Source: DATKKG01 sp964475215
GTDB lineage: Archaea; Thermoproteota; Nitrososphaeria; Conexivisphaerales; DTJL01
DNA length: 64,000 nt
Reading direction: 5' to 3'
Assembly (NCBI GenBank): GCA_964475215.1
Contig: CAYYVT010000106.1
Coordinates: forward strand, 1-64,000
The position numbers were made by a program, and so were the translations under genes. The first letter of the stretch is position 1; every line of letters begins with the position of its first letter. Shown in pieces: positions 31,944 to 40,634 of this stretch. Under the pieces are notes generated by a model. That model had not been told where the DNA came from. It worked only from the letters and a program-made list of their open reading frames with translations, and made no database searches.

Positions 31944-32486
31944 CTACGCTGGCTTGTTCTCCATGGCCGCTGGCACCGGACTGACGTAGTAGGTCTCCTG
32001 ATATCGGTCGATGAGGCTCGCCGGGAACTTCGGGGCCGACGCCCAGCTCTTCAGGACCTCCACCCTAACATCCATCACTCCGTCATGCTTCATGAGCCAC
32101 TCCTTGAATACAGGTATCTCATCCATCTCCATGAAGAGGGCGTCGCCGATTATGTCGTACTCCCCCACCAGCTCCAGCACCCATCCGACGTTGGGATAGG
32201 ACGCGACCGCGTCCACAACCTTGCCATAGTTGCGGCCGCACTTGATGAAGAAGACGGCCCCCACCATCCCCAGCTTCCTGACGTCAAGGAACGCCGTAAA
32301 ACCCTCTATTACGCCCTTGGACACGAGCCCGTTGAACTTGTTCCTGACGGTGCTCAGCGGCGTCCCGGTCTTCTTAGATATGGCCGAAAGGGTCTCCCGT
32401 GAGTTTTCGATGAGCACGCGGAGGATCCCCAGTTCGGTCTTGTCCAGGTGCTTCTTTTCCAACGAGGTCGCCACTGAAACACACAT
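31944..32486 (-). CDS. Lrp/AsnC-family transcriptional regulator
   Basis: The winged helix-turn-helix is LDKTELGILRVLIENSRETLSAISKKTGTPLSTVRNKFNGL, and a RAM (ACT-like) ligand domain follows (VGAVFFIKCGRNYGK... WVLELVGEYDIIGDALF). The length is about 180 residues. ATG at 32486 is used. A TATA-like box (TTATTATGG, about 32496-32506) would put the transcript start at about 32474, exactly at a GTG four codons later, so that start is equally possible. It is divergent from proline dehydrogenase with a 160-bp gap, as amino-acid-sensing Lrp proteins often are with their targets. Confidence 0.88.
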   Translation of the reverse strand: MCVSVATSLEKKHLDKTELGILRVLIENSRETLSAISKKTGTPLSTVRNKFNGLVSKGVIEGFTAFLDVRKLGMVGAVFFIKCGRNYGKVVDAVASYPNVGWVLELVGEYDIIGDALFMEMDEIPVFKEWLMKHDGVMDVRVEVLKSWASAPKFPASLIDRYQETYYVSPVPAAMENKPA

Positions 32487-32645
32487 CGAAATCCCATAAT
32501 AACTTTTCCCCGCTTTGCAAGAGTTAGAGCGGATTTCTGTCAAGATTATCATTCTATTGAGCAGGTGTCCCCGGGGACCCTCAGAAATTCCAGGCTCTCT
32601 GCCGCGAGCAAAGTATTTCTAATGAAGGGTGGGCCGTAACGCCAG

Positions 32646-33503
32646 GTGAAGCGGTTGGGTCTCACCGACAGGCTCTTTCTCCCCATCGCGAAGCATTTCA
32701 TCGCTGGAACGACCCTGGAGGAGGCCGTAAGCACGTCCAAGGAGATGAACGGTCGGGGCTTCAAGGTCATCGTCAACTTCCTAGGCGAAGAGATCAAGGA
32801 CGAAAAAGAGCTGGACCAGACCATGGCTGAATACCTCTCCATCTTCGACCAGATGGAGCAAAACAAGGTAGATGGCTGCGTCTCGGTCAAGCTTACCCAG
32901 CTGGGCCTGACCATGGGCGTCGACCGGGCTGAAGGCAACCTTCACACCATAGTCGAGAGGGCGAGGCGCTCGGGGGCCTATCTGTGGGTCGATATGGAGG
33001 GCTCCCCCTACACGGAGCAGACCATCGAGCTCTACTTGAAGGAGCACAGGGAGTATGACCGGATGGGCATAGCCATCCAAGCTTACCTCAGGCGGACCGC
33101 CGGCGACATAGACAGGCTGGTGAAGGAGGGCGGGCAGGTGCGCCTCTGCAAGGGAGCCTACAACGAACCCGCCAGCGTGGCCTTCAAGGACAGGAGTGAG
33201 GTCAAGGAGAACTACAGTGCGATGATGAAAAAGCTCTTCTCCCAGGGCACGTTCTTCGCCGTGGCCACGCATGACGACAAGCTGCAGGCCGAGGCCAAGG
33301 CCCTCTCGGGGGCCGCCCACTCGAACTTCGAGTTCCAGATGCTGAGGGGTGTGAGGGAGGAGCTAGGGAGGAAGCTCCTGGACGATGGTTACCACCTCTC
33401 GGTCTACCTGCCCTATGGGGCGAGATGGCTCCCCTACGGGATGAGAAGGATGAGGGAGAGGAAGAGGAACATCCTCCTCCTCTTCAGGGCCCTGTTCTCC
33501 TAA
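32646..33503 (+). CDS. proline dehydrogenase
   Basis: It oxidises L-proline to pyrroline-5-carboxylate using FAD and passes electrons to quinone. The 285-residue stand-alone PRODH barrel has VSVKLTQLG (strand with the substrate lysine), VDMEGSPYTE, GIAIQAYLRRT, VRLCKGAY, FAVATHD and the C-terminal YGMRRMRER helix that carries the two Arg for proline carboxylate. The GTG at 32646 is the only good start. No P5C dehydrogenase gene is in the window. The divergent Lrp gene is the likely regulator. Confidence 0.93.
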   Translation: MKRLGLTDRLFLPIAKHFIAGTTLEEAVSTSKEMNGRGFKVIVNFLGEEIKDEKELDQTMAEYLSIFDQMEQNKVDGCVSVKLTQLGLTMGVDRAEGNLHTIVERARRSGAYLWVDMEGSPYTEQTIELYLKEHREYDRMGIAIQAYLRRTAGDIDRLVKEGGQVRLCKGAYNEPASVAFKDRSEVKENYSAMMKKLFSQGTFFAVATHDDKLQAEAKALSGAAHSNFEFQMLRGVREELGRKLLDDGYHLSVYLPYGARWLPYGMRRMRERKRNILLLFRALFS

Positions 33504-33577
33504 TCCATAGTATTTTAATGTGCATTGGCGTCCAGAACATTTATATGACGTTCGGTTATCGACAATCAAGAACAGGC

Positions 33578-34918
33578 ATGGCGACTACTGTGGCGGTGCA
33601 TCTCCCGCAGGAGGAGCTTCCCACATCATGGTGTAACATCCTTCCGTATCTTCCGTCCCAGCTCCCCCCTCCCCTAGATCCCCAGACTCGAGAGCCTATC
33701 TCCCCTCAGAAGCTGGAGCGGATCTTCGCAAAGGAACTCATCAGGCAGGAGGTCTCAACCGACCCGTCCGTGAAGATTCCGGAGGAGGTCCTCGAGAAGT
33801 ACATGTCCGTAGGGAGGCCCACTCCCCTCATGAGGGCGAAGAGGCTTGAGGAGCTCCTCCATACACCCGCGGAGATATACTTCAAGAACGAATCCGTGAA
33901 CCCGGGCGGAAGCCACAAGATCAACACGGCCCTCGCACAGGCATACTACAATAAGGACGAGGGAGTAGCGAGGCTGGTCACGGAGACCGGCGCAGGCCAG
34001 TGGGGCTCCGCCCTTGCCCTTTCGACGACCTTCTTCGGCATGCAATGCGGCGTCTACATGGTCAAGATATCGTACCAGCAGAAGCCGGGTCGCCGGATAA
34101 TGATGGAGACATGGGGGGCGAAGGTCTTGGCCTCCCCTAGCCAGAACACCCGGTTCGGCCGGGAGCTTCTAAGGACGCATCCCGACCATCCAGGGTCCCT
34201 AGGCGTGGCCATCAGCGAAGCCCTGGAGGACACTCTCTCCAGGGAGGACACCCGCTACAGCCTTGGGTCCGTGCTGAACCATGTGCTCCTCCACCAGACC
34301 ATCATTGGGCAGGAGGCAAAGAAGCAATTCGAAAGCCTCGACCGGTATCCGGACATGATCATAGGGTGCATAGGGGGAGGCTCCAACTTCGGCGGGGCCT
34401 CATACCCCTTCCTGTGCGACAAGCTGAGGGGGAAGATGAAGGAGACCCGCTACGTCGCAGTCGAGCCCAAGGCCGCGCCATCCACTACAAGGGGCGTTTA
34501 CGCCTACGACTTCGGCGACGCCGCCGGCCTTACTCCACTGCTCAAGATGTATACCCTCGGCCATGACTACACCCCTCCGCCCATCCACGCAGGAGGGCTC
34601 AGGTATCATGGGAAAGCTCCTTCCCTCAGCCTCCTCATCAACCGGCAGGTCGTGGAATCAAGGGCCGTGCACCAGAGAGAAGTCTTCGAAGCTGGGAGCC
34701 TATTCGCCTCGGCCACGGGGATCATCCCGGCTCCCGAATCATCCCACGCGATAAAAGTGGCCATCGACGAGGCGCTCCAATGCAGGAGGACGGGCGAGAG
34801 GAAGACCATCTTCTTCAACTTGAGCGGCCATGGCCTCCTAGACCTAAGCGCTTATGATGAATACAACACGGGAAAGCTTCAGGACTTCGAGCCGTCAGAG
34901 ATCTCCTTCGGCCACTGA
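33578..34918 (+). CDS. tryptophan synthase beta chain-like (TrpB2)
   Basis: This PLP enzyme of 446 residues belongs to the longer TrpB2 class. FKNESVNPGGSHKINTALAQ carries the PLP lysine; the phosphate-binding glycine stretch is GCIGGGSNFGGASYP. ETGAGQWGSALALS is the substrate loop. No trpA or other tryptophan gene is nearby, so it may salvage free indole with serine rather than work in a TrpAB complex. The frame opens earlier, inside proline dehydrogenase, but TATA-like TTTATATGA (33540-33548) and the ATG at 33578 mark the real start. Confidence 0.9.
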   Translation: MATTVAVHLPQEELPTSWCNILPYLPSQLPPPLDPQTREPISPQKLERIFAKELIRQEVSTDPSVKIPEEVLEKYMSVGRPTPLMRAKRLEELLHTPAEIYFKNESVNPGGSHKINTALAQAYYNKDEGVARLVTETGAGQWGSALALSTTFFGMQCGVYMVKISYQQKPGRRIMMETWGAKVLASPSQNTRFGRELLRTHPDHPGSLGVAISEALEDTLSREDTRYSLGSVLNHVLLHQTIIGQEAKKQFESLDRYPDMIIGCIGGGSNFGGASYPFLCDKLRGKMKETRYVAVEPKAAPSTTRGVYAYDFGDAAGLTPLLKMYTLGHDYTPPPIHAGGLRYHGKAPSLSLLINRQVVESRAVHQREVFEAGSLFASATGIIPAPESSHAIKVAIDEALQCRRTGERKTIFFNLSGHGLLDLSAYDEYNTGKLQDFEPSEISFGH

Positions 34919-34929
34919 GAAGGGGGAAG

Positions 34930-34950
34930 CCCTTCCAATTCGTGGAAGGG
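34930..34950 (+). terminator. perfect hairpin after trpB2
   Basis: CCCTTCCA (34930-34937) and TGGAAGGG (34943-34950) form an 8-bp perfect stem with a 5-nt loop, 12 nt after the TrpB2 stop codon. No T-run follows, so it may stabilise the 3' end instead of terminating. Confidence 0.4.
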
Positions 34951-35040
34951 ACAATCTCCAGCGATTTGATTTCGGGAGGAGGGCCCGTTCCTATAGGCCT
35001 TAAATAAGATAATGCTCCTCACTGGGCCGGTATACGGTCG

Positions 35041-35601
35041 TTGCTCGAGATTCGCCTGTACGGCCGGGGAGGTCAGGGCATCGTCACCGCCGCCGAGCTC
35101 ATCGTCAACGCTGTCCTCAATGAAGGAAAGTGGGGTCAGAGCACTCCTTACTTCGGAGCCGAGCGGAGGGGGGCTCCGGTTTCGGCGACGGTCAGGGTGT
35201 CAGATGCGCCGGTGCGCATCCACGGGCAGGCCGCCAACCCCGACGCCGTCGCCGTGTTCGAGCGTAACCTCGTGAAGACGGTGAAGGTGACCGCTGGGCT
35301 CAGGAAGGGCGGGTTCCTGATCGTGAACTCCGCAAAAGCCCTTGAGCTGAGCGGCGACTACAGGGTGCTCACCGTCGACGCCACCCAGATCGCTCTTGAC
35401 CAAGGATTGGTGCTTTCGGGCTTTCCTTTTGTCAACGCCGCCATGGTCGGTGCCGTCGTCAAGGCCACCGGCGTGGCCTCCCTCGAATCGGCCCTAAAGG
35501 CCGCTTCGGAGACTTGGAAGGGTGACCTCGGCGGGAGGAATTGCGGCGCACTGCACAGGGCATATGATTCAACCATGTTGGAGATGACTAGGACGGCATG
35601 A
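35041..35601 (+). CDS. porG: pyruvate:ferredoxin oxidoreductase gamma subunit
   Basis: This is the gamma chain of the four-subunit oxidoreductase. The 186-residue sequence has LYGRGGQGIVTAAELI near the start, then GQSTPYFGAERRGAPVSA, and SGFPFVNAAMVGAVVKATG. It starts at TTG 35041, placed by TATA-like CCTTAAATAAG (35000-35010). It heads the porGDAB operon; its end overlaps porD by ATGA. Confidence 0.93.
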   Translation: MLEIRLYGRGGQGIVTAAELIVNAVLNEGKWGQSTPYFGAERRGAPVSATVRVSDAPVRIHGQAANPDAVAVFERNLVKTVKVTAGLRKGGFLIVNSAKALELSGDYRVLTVDATQIALDQGLVLSGFPFVNAAMVGAVVKATGVASLESALKAASETWKGDLGGRNCGALHRAYDSTMLEMTRTA

Positions 35602-35858
35602 CTCAGCGTTCCAAACAGGTGCCATTTTCGACGCCGACTTTGGGCTCCGGGGGTGACACAAGCAGCTGGAGGACAGAAAAGCCCGTCCTCGACGAGTCGA
35701 AATGCATCAACTGCCTCTTCTGCTGGATGTACTGCCCCGAGGGCTCCATCAAGCGGGCTGAGAAGGTGGTCTACATCGACTACCAGTACTGCAAGGGATG
35801 CGGTATCTGCATGAACGAGTGCCCGCCTAAGGCCATCGTCATGGTCAAGGAGGAATGA
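35598..35858 (+). CDS. porD: pyruvate:ferredoxin oxidoreductase delta subunit (2[4Fe-4S] ferredoxin)
   Basis: The 86-residue protein carries two classic cluster motifs, CINCLFCWMYCPEGS and CKGCGICMNECPPKA, so it holds two [4Fe-4S] clusters that pass electrons out to ferredoxin. TDSSWR-like upstream sequence (TSSWRTEKPV) is usual for PorD. Its ATG overlaps the porG stop, and porA follows 3 nt after its end. Confidence 0.94.
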   Translation: MTQRSKQVPFSTPTLGSGGDTSSWRTEKPVLDESKCINCLFCWMYCPEGSIKRAEKVVYIDYQYCKGCGICMNECPPKAIVMVKEE

Positions 35859-35861
35859 AGC

Positions 35862-37040
35862 TTGTCGAAGTACAAGGTGATGACCGGAAACTACGGGATA
35901 GCCTACGGGGCAGCCCTGTCGCGAGTCGAGCTCATCTCGGCCTACCCCATCACCCCGCAGACCTCCATCGTCGAAAAGCTCTCCGAGATGGTAGAGACCG
36001 GCTCCCTGAAGGCCAAGTTCGTGCGGGTCGAATCCGAGCACAGTGCCCTCGCCGCCTGCGTGGGCGGCGCCTCGGCCGGCGCCCGCTGCTTTACTGCAAC
36101 TTCTTCCCATGGCCTCCTGTACATGAATGAGATGGTGTTCTGGGCCGGCTACGCCCGCCTTCCGATGGTCATGGCCGTGATAACCCGTTCGCTTGGGCCT
36201 CCATGGGGGATTTGGTCAGAGCACACGGACCTCTTGGCCCAGAGAGACACTGGTTGGATCAGCATGTTGGCGCAGACCAACCAGGAAGCTCTAGACAGCG
36301 TCATACAGGCCTACATGATAACTGAAGACCCCGACGTGCTACTCCCTGTGATGATCGGCTTGGACGCATTCATCGTATCTCATACGGCCGTTCCCGTCGA
36401 CGTCCCCGACCAGGATTCAGTCGACGCCTTTCTACCCAAGAATCGCGTGCCAGGGTTCCTCCTAGATTTCGACGAGCCGAAGACGATGGGGAATATGACC
36501 TACCCCGAGTGGAACATGGAGTTCCGCTACGAGATGGAGGCGGCGATGAAGGCCGCACAGAGGAAGATTGTCGAAGTTGACAGAAAATTCGGGGATGCCT
36601 TCGGCAGGTCCTACGGCGGCCTGGTGGAGCTCTATCGGATGGAGGACGCCAAGTACGCCGTCGTGGTCGCCGGAGCCCACGCTGGCGAGGCCAAAGACGC
36701 CGTCGACGAACTCAGGTCGGAGGGGATCGACGCCGGCGTGGCGAGGGTCAGGTTCCTGAGGCCCTTCCCCAAAGATGCCCTTCGCGAAGCCCTTGGCGGC
36801 ATGAAAGGAGTGGCCGTGGTGGACAGGGACCTTTCGCCGGGACTTGGCGGCATCATCCGAGCCGAGCTCTCCTCGGCTCTCTATGGAATGAAGAGGCCGC
36901 CGCAGGTGAGAGGCTTCATCGCAGGGCTGGGAGGGCGAGACATCAGCGTAGACGACATCAAGGAAGCCATCGTGGTGACCACGAAAAGCTCGGAAGCAGG
37001 AGAGGACGAGTGGATGGACCTCAGGAGGGAGAACCTCTAA
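35862..37040 (+). CDS. porA: pyruvate:ferredoxin oxidoreductase alpha subunit
   Basis: The 392-residue alpha subunit opens with GNYGIAYGAALSRVELISAYPITPQT, diagnostic for the 2-oxoacid oxidoreductase alpha chain, and RVESEHSALAACVGGASAGARCFTATSSHGL follows. The complex oxidises pyruvate + CoA to acetyl-CoA + CO2 with ferredoxin reduction, or the reverse. The start is TTG at 35862. Its stop overlaps the porB ATG (TAATG). Confidence 0.94.
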   Translation: MSKYKVMTGNYGIAYGAALSRVELISAYPITPQTSIVEKLSEMVETGSLKAKFVRVESEHSALAACVGGASAGARCFTATSSHGLLYMNEMVFWAGYARLPMVMAVITRSLGPPWGIWSEHTDLLAQRDTGWISMLAQTNQEALDSVIQAYMITEDPDVLLPVMIGLDAFIVSHTAVPVDVPDQDSVDAFLPKNRVPGFLLDFDEPKTMGNMTYPEWNMEFRYEMEAAMKAAQRKIVEVDRKFGDAFGRSYGGLVELYRMEDAKYAVVVAGAHAGEAKDAVDELRSEGIDAGVARVRFLRPFPKDALREALGGMKGVAVVDRDLSPGLGGIIRAELSSALYGMKRPPQVRGFIAGLGGRDISVDDIKEAIVVTTKSSEAGEDEWMDLRRENL

Positions 37041-37957
37041 TGGTGCTGAAGGTTAGGGACCTCCCCAATGAAGAGTACTGGCTGAGTGGGAACCCGTCAT
37101 GCCATGGCTGTCCTGCCGCCCTGGGGCTCCGCATCGCGCTGAAGGCTTTAGGGCCCAAGACCGTCATGGTGGTCCCCGCTGGATGCGCCACCATCATACA
37201 AGGCACGTTTCCCAAGACCTCCGCGCGCGTGCCCCTCCTCAACATAGCCTTCGCGGCCTCCGCTTCGAGCGCTTCGGGTGTGGCAGCGGCCCTAGAGCTC
37301 AAGGGTGCGGTGAACACGAACGTGATGGTCTGGGCCGGTGACGGCGCAACCTCCGACATAGGGATGGCGTCTCTCAGTGGCGCCGCCGAAAGAAACGAGA
37401 ACATCATCTACGTCTGCTATGACAACGAGGCCTACATGAACACGGGAATCCAGCGCAGTAGCTCTACGCCAATTGGAGCGTGGACGACCACCACCACCAC
37501 CGGCAAGACGGAAGCAAAGAAGGACGTCCCAGCAATCCTCCTGACACATCATGTCCCGTACGTCGCAACTGCCAGCGTAGCCTTCCCCCTCGACTTCGCA
37601 GAGAAGCTGCAGAAGGCGGCCAAGATTCGGGGGTTCAAGTACATTCACCTTCACGCGCCCTGTCCCCCTGGCTGGAAGTTCGCATCGGAGAAGACCATCG
37701 AGGTGGGCAAGCTCGCCGTCCAGACCGGCTGCTGGATACTGTATGAGGTAGAAAACGGTGTTTACAAGCTGTCTACTCCCAGCCTTCCGTTCACCAATAA
37801 GGAGAGGAGGAAGCCGATTGAACTCTACCTGAAGCTTCAGGGGAGGTTCGCCAAGATGACCGACGAGGAGAAGGCCAAGTTCCAGGCCGCGATAGAGGAG
37901 GGCTGGATTTCTGCTGCGAACAACGCGAGGGCGGGCCGTCTATTTTCACCCCGTTAG
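37040..37957 (+). CDS. porB: pyruvate:ferredoxin oxidoreductase beta subunit (TPP-binding)
   Basis: This 305-residue subunit binds thiamine diphosphate through GDGATSDIGMASLSGAAERN. Cysteines CHGC and the downstream PAGCATI site contribute a [4Fe-4S] cluster. The substrate loop YDNEAYMNTGIQRSSSTPIGAWTTT is like pyruvate enzymes rather than 2-oxoglutarate or branched-chain ones, so pyruvate is the best guess. The AT-rich stretch after the stop (GTTAGTTTATTTC) is the promoter for the next gene. Confidence 0.93.
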   Translation: MVLKVRDLPNEEYWLSGNPSCHGCPAALGLRIALKALGPKTVMVVPAGCATIIQGTFPKTSARVPLLNIAFAASASSASGVAAALELKGAVNTNVMVWAGDGATSDIGMASLSGAAERNENIIYVCYDNEAYMNTGIQRSSSTPIGAWTTTTTTGKTEAKKDVPAILLTHHVPYVATASVAFPLDFAEKLQKAAKIRGFKYIHLHAPCPPGWKFASEKTIEVGKLAVQTGCWILYEVENGVYKLSTPSLPFTNKERRKPIELYLKLQGRFAKMTDEEKAKFQAAIEEGWISAANNARAGRLFSPR

Positions 37958-37995
37958 TTTATTTCACACCACAAAAGTGAGGTTCTAGGGAGGCC

Positions 37996-38604
37996 ATGGC
38001 CAAGCTGAGCTACGAAGTGCTGTCCCTGCCAGTGCCCTTCGTTCTCTGGTTCCTCGTCTTCGACCATCCCGTGCTGGGCGGTTTTTGGCCAACGATAACA
38101 GTAGCTGCGATCATCCTCCTCATGATCTCTCTGCCGCGCCTATCCTCCATGAAGGTGAAGTTCTCATGGAAAGGTCTGCTCATCGGCGTCGGCTCCGCCC
38201 TCCTTGTCTATGGGTTCTTCTGGGCCGGCTTTCAAATCGTCCGAAGCATACCGGCCTTTGTCCAACAGGTGTCCTGGGTCTACCAGCTCAGAGGTGCTAC
38301 GCCGCTTTACCTTATCGCGGCGACTTTGCTCTTCCCAGTAGGCCCGACGGAGGAGATCTACTGGAGGGGCTTCGTCCAGGCCCACTTCAACGGGAACCTA
38401 TCATCCACGAGAAGCGTCCTCCTCACGACGGCGCTCTACACTCTCATGCATGTTTCGACCCTCAACCCTTCCCTGATGTTGGTGGCCCTGATCGGGGGAC
38501 TTTTCTGGGGATACCTTTTCAACAGGTTGGGCAACCTCTTCCCCGTTCTGGTCTCCCACGTCCTCTTCGACGAATTGATCTTCGTTATCCTTGTAATCCA
38601 TTGA
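37996..38604 (+). CDS. CPBP-family intramembrane metalloprotease
   Basis: A 202-residue CAAX-protease/Abi (CPBP) membrane protein with about six hydrophobic helices. The active-site motifs are visible: PTEEIYWRGFVQ (the EExxxR glutamates), LMHVSTLN (His) and VSHVLFDE (second His). Members process prenylated or other membrane peptides; the archaeal targets are unknown. The ATG at 37996 follows its own TATA-like box. Confidence 0.88.
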   Translation: MAKLSYEVLSLPVPFVLWFLVFDHPVLGGFWPTITVAAIILLMISLPRLSSMKVKFSWKGLLIGVGSALLVYGFFWAGFQIVRSIPAFVQQVSWVYQLRGATPLYLIAATLLFPVGPTEEIYWRGFVQAHFNGNLSSTRSVLLTTALYTLMHVSTLNPSLMLVALIGGLFWGYLFNRLGNLFPVLVSHVLFDELIFVILVIH

Positions 38605-38619
38605 AGCCCTTAGACAAGC

Positions 38620-39615
38620 CTAGACGAGCGATTCGGGCGCCATGGCCTCCATCGCGTAGCCTACGTTGCCGATGGGCATGATAATTGGAAGGTCTACTCC
38701 AGCCCTGATATACTCCGCAAGCCTTTCCTTGGCAGCATCGGGCGTTCCCGTCAGGACCAGTGCATCGATGGCAGTCTCGGGCACCGTCCTCTTCGCTTCA
38801 GCCAGATCCCCCTTCTTCCATGCTTCCTTCATGGGCGACAGGCTCTCCTCCTTTATTCCATAACTCTGAAGGGCCTCCACCTTGATGACCTCCGACAGCT
38901 GATACAAGAAGAAATAATATCCTCTTACGACATCGCGGGCCTTGGCAGGGTCAGGGTCGAGAGATGCTACAATGTACGAGGCCTTGTCCACCTTCCTGTT
39001 CCTAGACCTTTCCCCCTCCCCCACATAGGAGGCCATCTTTCGTGTGGTTTCCACGGTGTTCAGGGCCGGAGAGAGAATTGCGCCATCCACGTTGGCTCCA
39101 GCATACCTCAGGGTTTGAGGTGATAGAGAACCCACGTATAGGGGGACCTTGTGGTCCAACTTGAATCCCAACTGGAGATCCTCGGCGGTGTAGAACTCCC
39201 CCCTGAAGGCCAACTTTTCACCGCTCCATAGAGTTCTGGTCACCGACACATATTCGCTGATCCTCCTTAGGGGCTTGGTCTCCTGCACGGGAAAGATCTT
39301 GTATCCTATCTTGGGGACGGTCGGGAAGCTCCCCAACCCCAGCCCCATCATAACCCTCCCTCCAGACAGCTCACTGAGCGTTGCAAAGGTGACCGCCGCA
39401 GTCACTGGGTTACGTGTGAATGCATTGATGACTCCCGACGAGGCCTTGAGGCTGTGGGTGGCTCCAAGGACGGAGGAGAGGTAGGTCACAGCGTCACGCT
39501 GGTAGAGGCTTTCGTGGAACCAGATCGATTCGTAGCCCGATGCCTCCGCCTTGCGCGCGATCTCGACTGCCTCCACCACCGGCATGGTCGGGTTGAACCC
39601 GAGGGCGATTCTCAT
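38620..39615 (-). CDS. luciferase-like (LLM) flavin/F420-dependent oxidoreductase
   Basis: The 331-residue TIM-barrel protein resembles 5,10-methylene-tetrahydromethanopterin reductase and other F420-dependent members of the bacterial-luciferase superfamily. MRIALGFNPTMPVVEAVEIARKAE, SIWFHESL, TRNPVTAAVTFATLSELSGGR and GLGLGSFPTVPKIG show the pattern. The substrate cannot be told, and the flavin may be F420 or FMN. It converges on the CPBP gene (15 nt) and is divergent from the broken peroxiredoxin. Confidence 0.88.
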   Translation of the reverse strand: MRIALGFNPTMPVVEAVEIARKAEASGYESIWFHESLYQRDAVTYLSSVLGATHSLKASSGVINAFTRNPVTAAVTFATLSELSGGRVMMGLGLGSFPTVPKIGYKIFPVQETKPLRRISEYVSVTRTLWSGEKLAFRGEFYTAEDLQLGFKLDHKVPLYVGSLSPQTLRYAGANVDGAILSPALNTVETTRKMASYVGEGERSRNRKVDKASYIVASLDPDPAKARDVVRGYYFFLYQLSEVIKVEALQSYGIKEESLSPMKEAWKKGDLAEAKRTVPETAIDALVLTGTPDAAKERLAEYIRAGVDLPIIMPIGNVGYAMEAMAPESLV

Positions 39616-39665
39616 TGAAACCTTCCGGTACCGGGTTTCCTAATAGGCTTGCCTGCGAGTTCATC

Positions 39666-40151
39666 GTGAAGGCGTATAACTCAGCAAGCTGCCGCAGCCC
39701 TCGTTTGCCTCTGGCGAAGGGGGACAAAGCACCCAAGGTCACGGTGAAAGGGGAGCTCTCTGATGTAACCCTTCCGTTCCCTGAAGAGGCCACCGTCCTC
39801 TTCTTTTATCCTACCAACTAGGGCTCGACCTGTGTAACAGAAGTGGTGGACTTCGACATTCGACTGGACGACTTCCGCTCCTGTGGGATCAGAATCGCGG
39901 GGGTGACCACCGAACCGCTCACCGAGGTGGCATCCCTGAAAGGAGCGAAGCATCTTGCGCTGACCCTTTGCAGCGACCCCCTTGGGATCGCCAGCGGCCT
40001 CTACGGCGTCAGGAACGCCTACGGGTTCGCAGACAGGTACACGTTCCTCATTTCAAAGGAGGGGGAGGTGCTTCAGGTCTGGGACGACTACAGCACGGCC
40101 GGACATGCGGGAGAAGTGCTGGGGCAATGCCGTCGAACATTTCATAGATGA
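39666..40151 (+). pseudogene. Bcp/AhpC-type peroxiredoxin with in-frame amber codon
   Basis: From the GTG at 39666, 51 codons lead into VLFFYPTN, then TAG (39819-39821), and the same frame continues GSTCVTEVVDFDIRLDDF and on to the normal end at 40151. The C of GSTC (39831-39833) is the position of the peroxidatic cysteine (FYPxxxTxxC). The amber replaces the residue before the motif. The usual Thr three residues before Cys is Gly here, which favours decay over readthrough. The 161-residue total is otherwise normal and shows no frameshift. An independent GTG inside the second half could make a partial protein. Confidence 0.7.
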
Positions 40152-40209
40152 ATTCGGCTCGAGCGCTTCCCTTTATAGTAAGGCTTGCCGAGCAGTTTCG
40201 GACGATTCC

Positions 40210-40617
40210 TTGAAGATCTACCTTGCGGTTCCTCTGTCTTACAACAGAGACCAGCTACTAGCGGCCGCCCTGGCGGAGTCCTTCGAGAAGCTCGGCCATC
40301 AAATAACTTCAAAATGGGTCCTCGACAAAGACCCCAGCTGGGGGCTCACCTACCTGCAGATTGCCCAGCGAGATTTCCGGGCTCTAGATGAATCCGAAGC
40401 ATTGGTAGCGGAAATATCGGCTCCGAGCCATGGCGTTGGCATGGAGATTCAGTTCGCAATCGATAAGGGCAAGGCAGTCATCTGCCTTAGGCGTCCCGAT
40501 GCCAAGGTGTCCGGGCTCATAGCTGGAACTCCCTCGATTTCAGTCATAACATACCTCGACAGAGAGGATGCCGTTCGCAGAGTGGATGCCCTCCTCTCCA
40601 AAACCAAACCAAAATGA
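40210..40617 (+). CDS. DNPH1/Rcl-like nucleoside 2-deoxyribosyltransferase-family hydrolase
   Basis: The 135-residue protein is similar to 2'-deoxynucleoside 5'-phosphate N-hydrolases. KIYLAVPLSYNRDQLLAAAL opens it (binding loop), QRDFRALDESEALVAEIS carries the acidic DE and AE residues, and SHGVGMEIQFAIDKGKAVICL the catalytic Glu. It likely clears unusual deoxynucleotides. The frame opens far upstream, within the peroxiredoxin region, but TTG at 40210 lies about 36 nt after TATA-like CTTTATAGTA and is the best start. Confidence 0.75.
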   Translation: MKIYLAVPLSYNRDQLLAAALAESFEKLGHQITSKWVLDKDPSWGLTYLQIAQRDFRALDESEALVAEISAPSHGVGMEIQFAIDKGKAVICLRRPDAKVSGLIAGTPSISVITYLDREDAVRRVDALLSKTKPK

Positions 40618-40634
40618 CTCTGACGTCCTCGAGA

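Noticed and set aside
39819..39821. Pyrrolysine read at the amber codon of the peroxiredoxin
   Set aside because: TAG ends several ordinary genes here, no pyl gene is in the window, and the catalytic Thr position is also changed. Decay is simpler.
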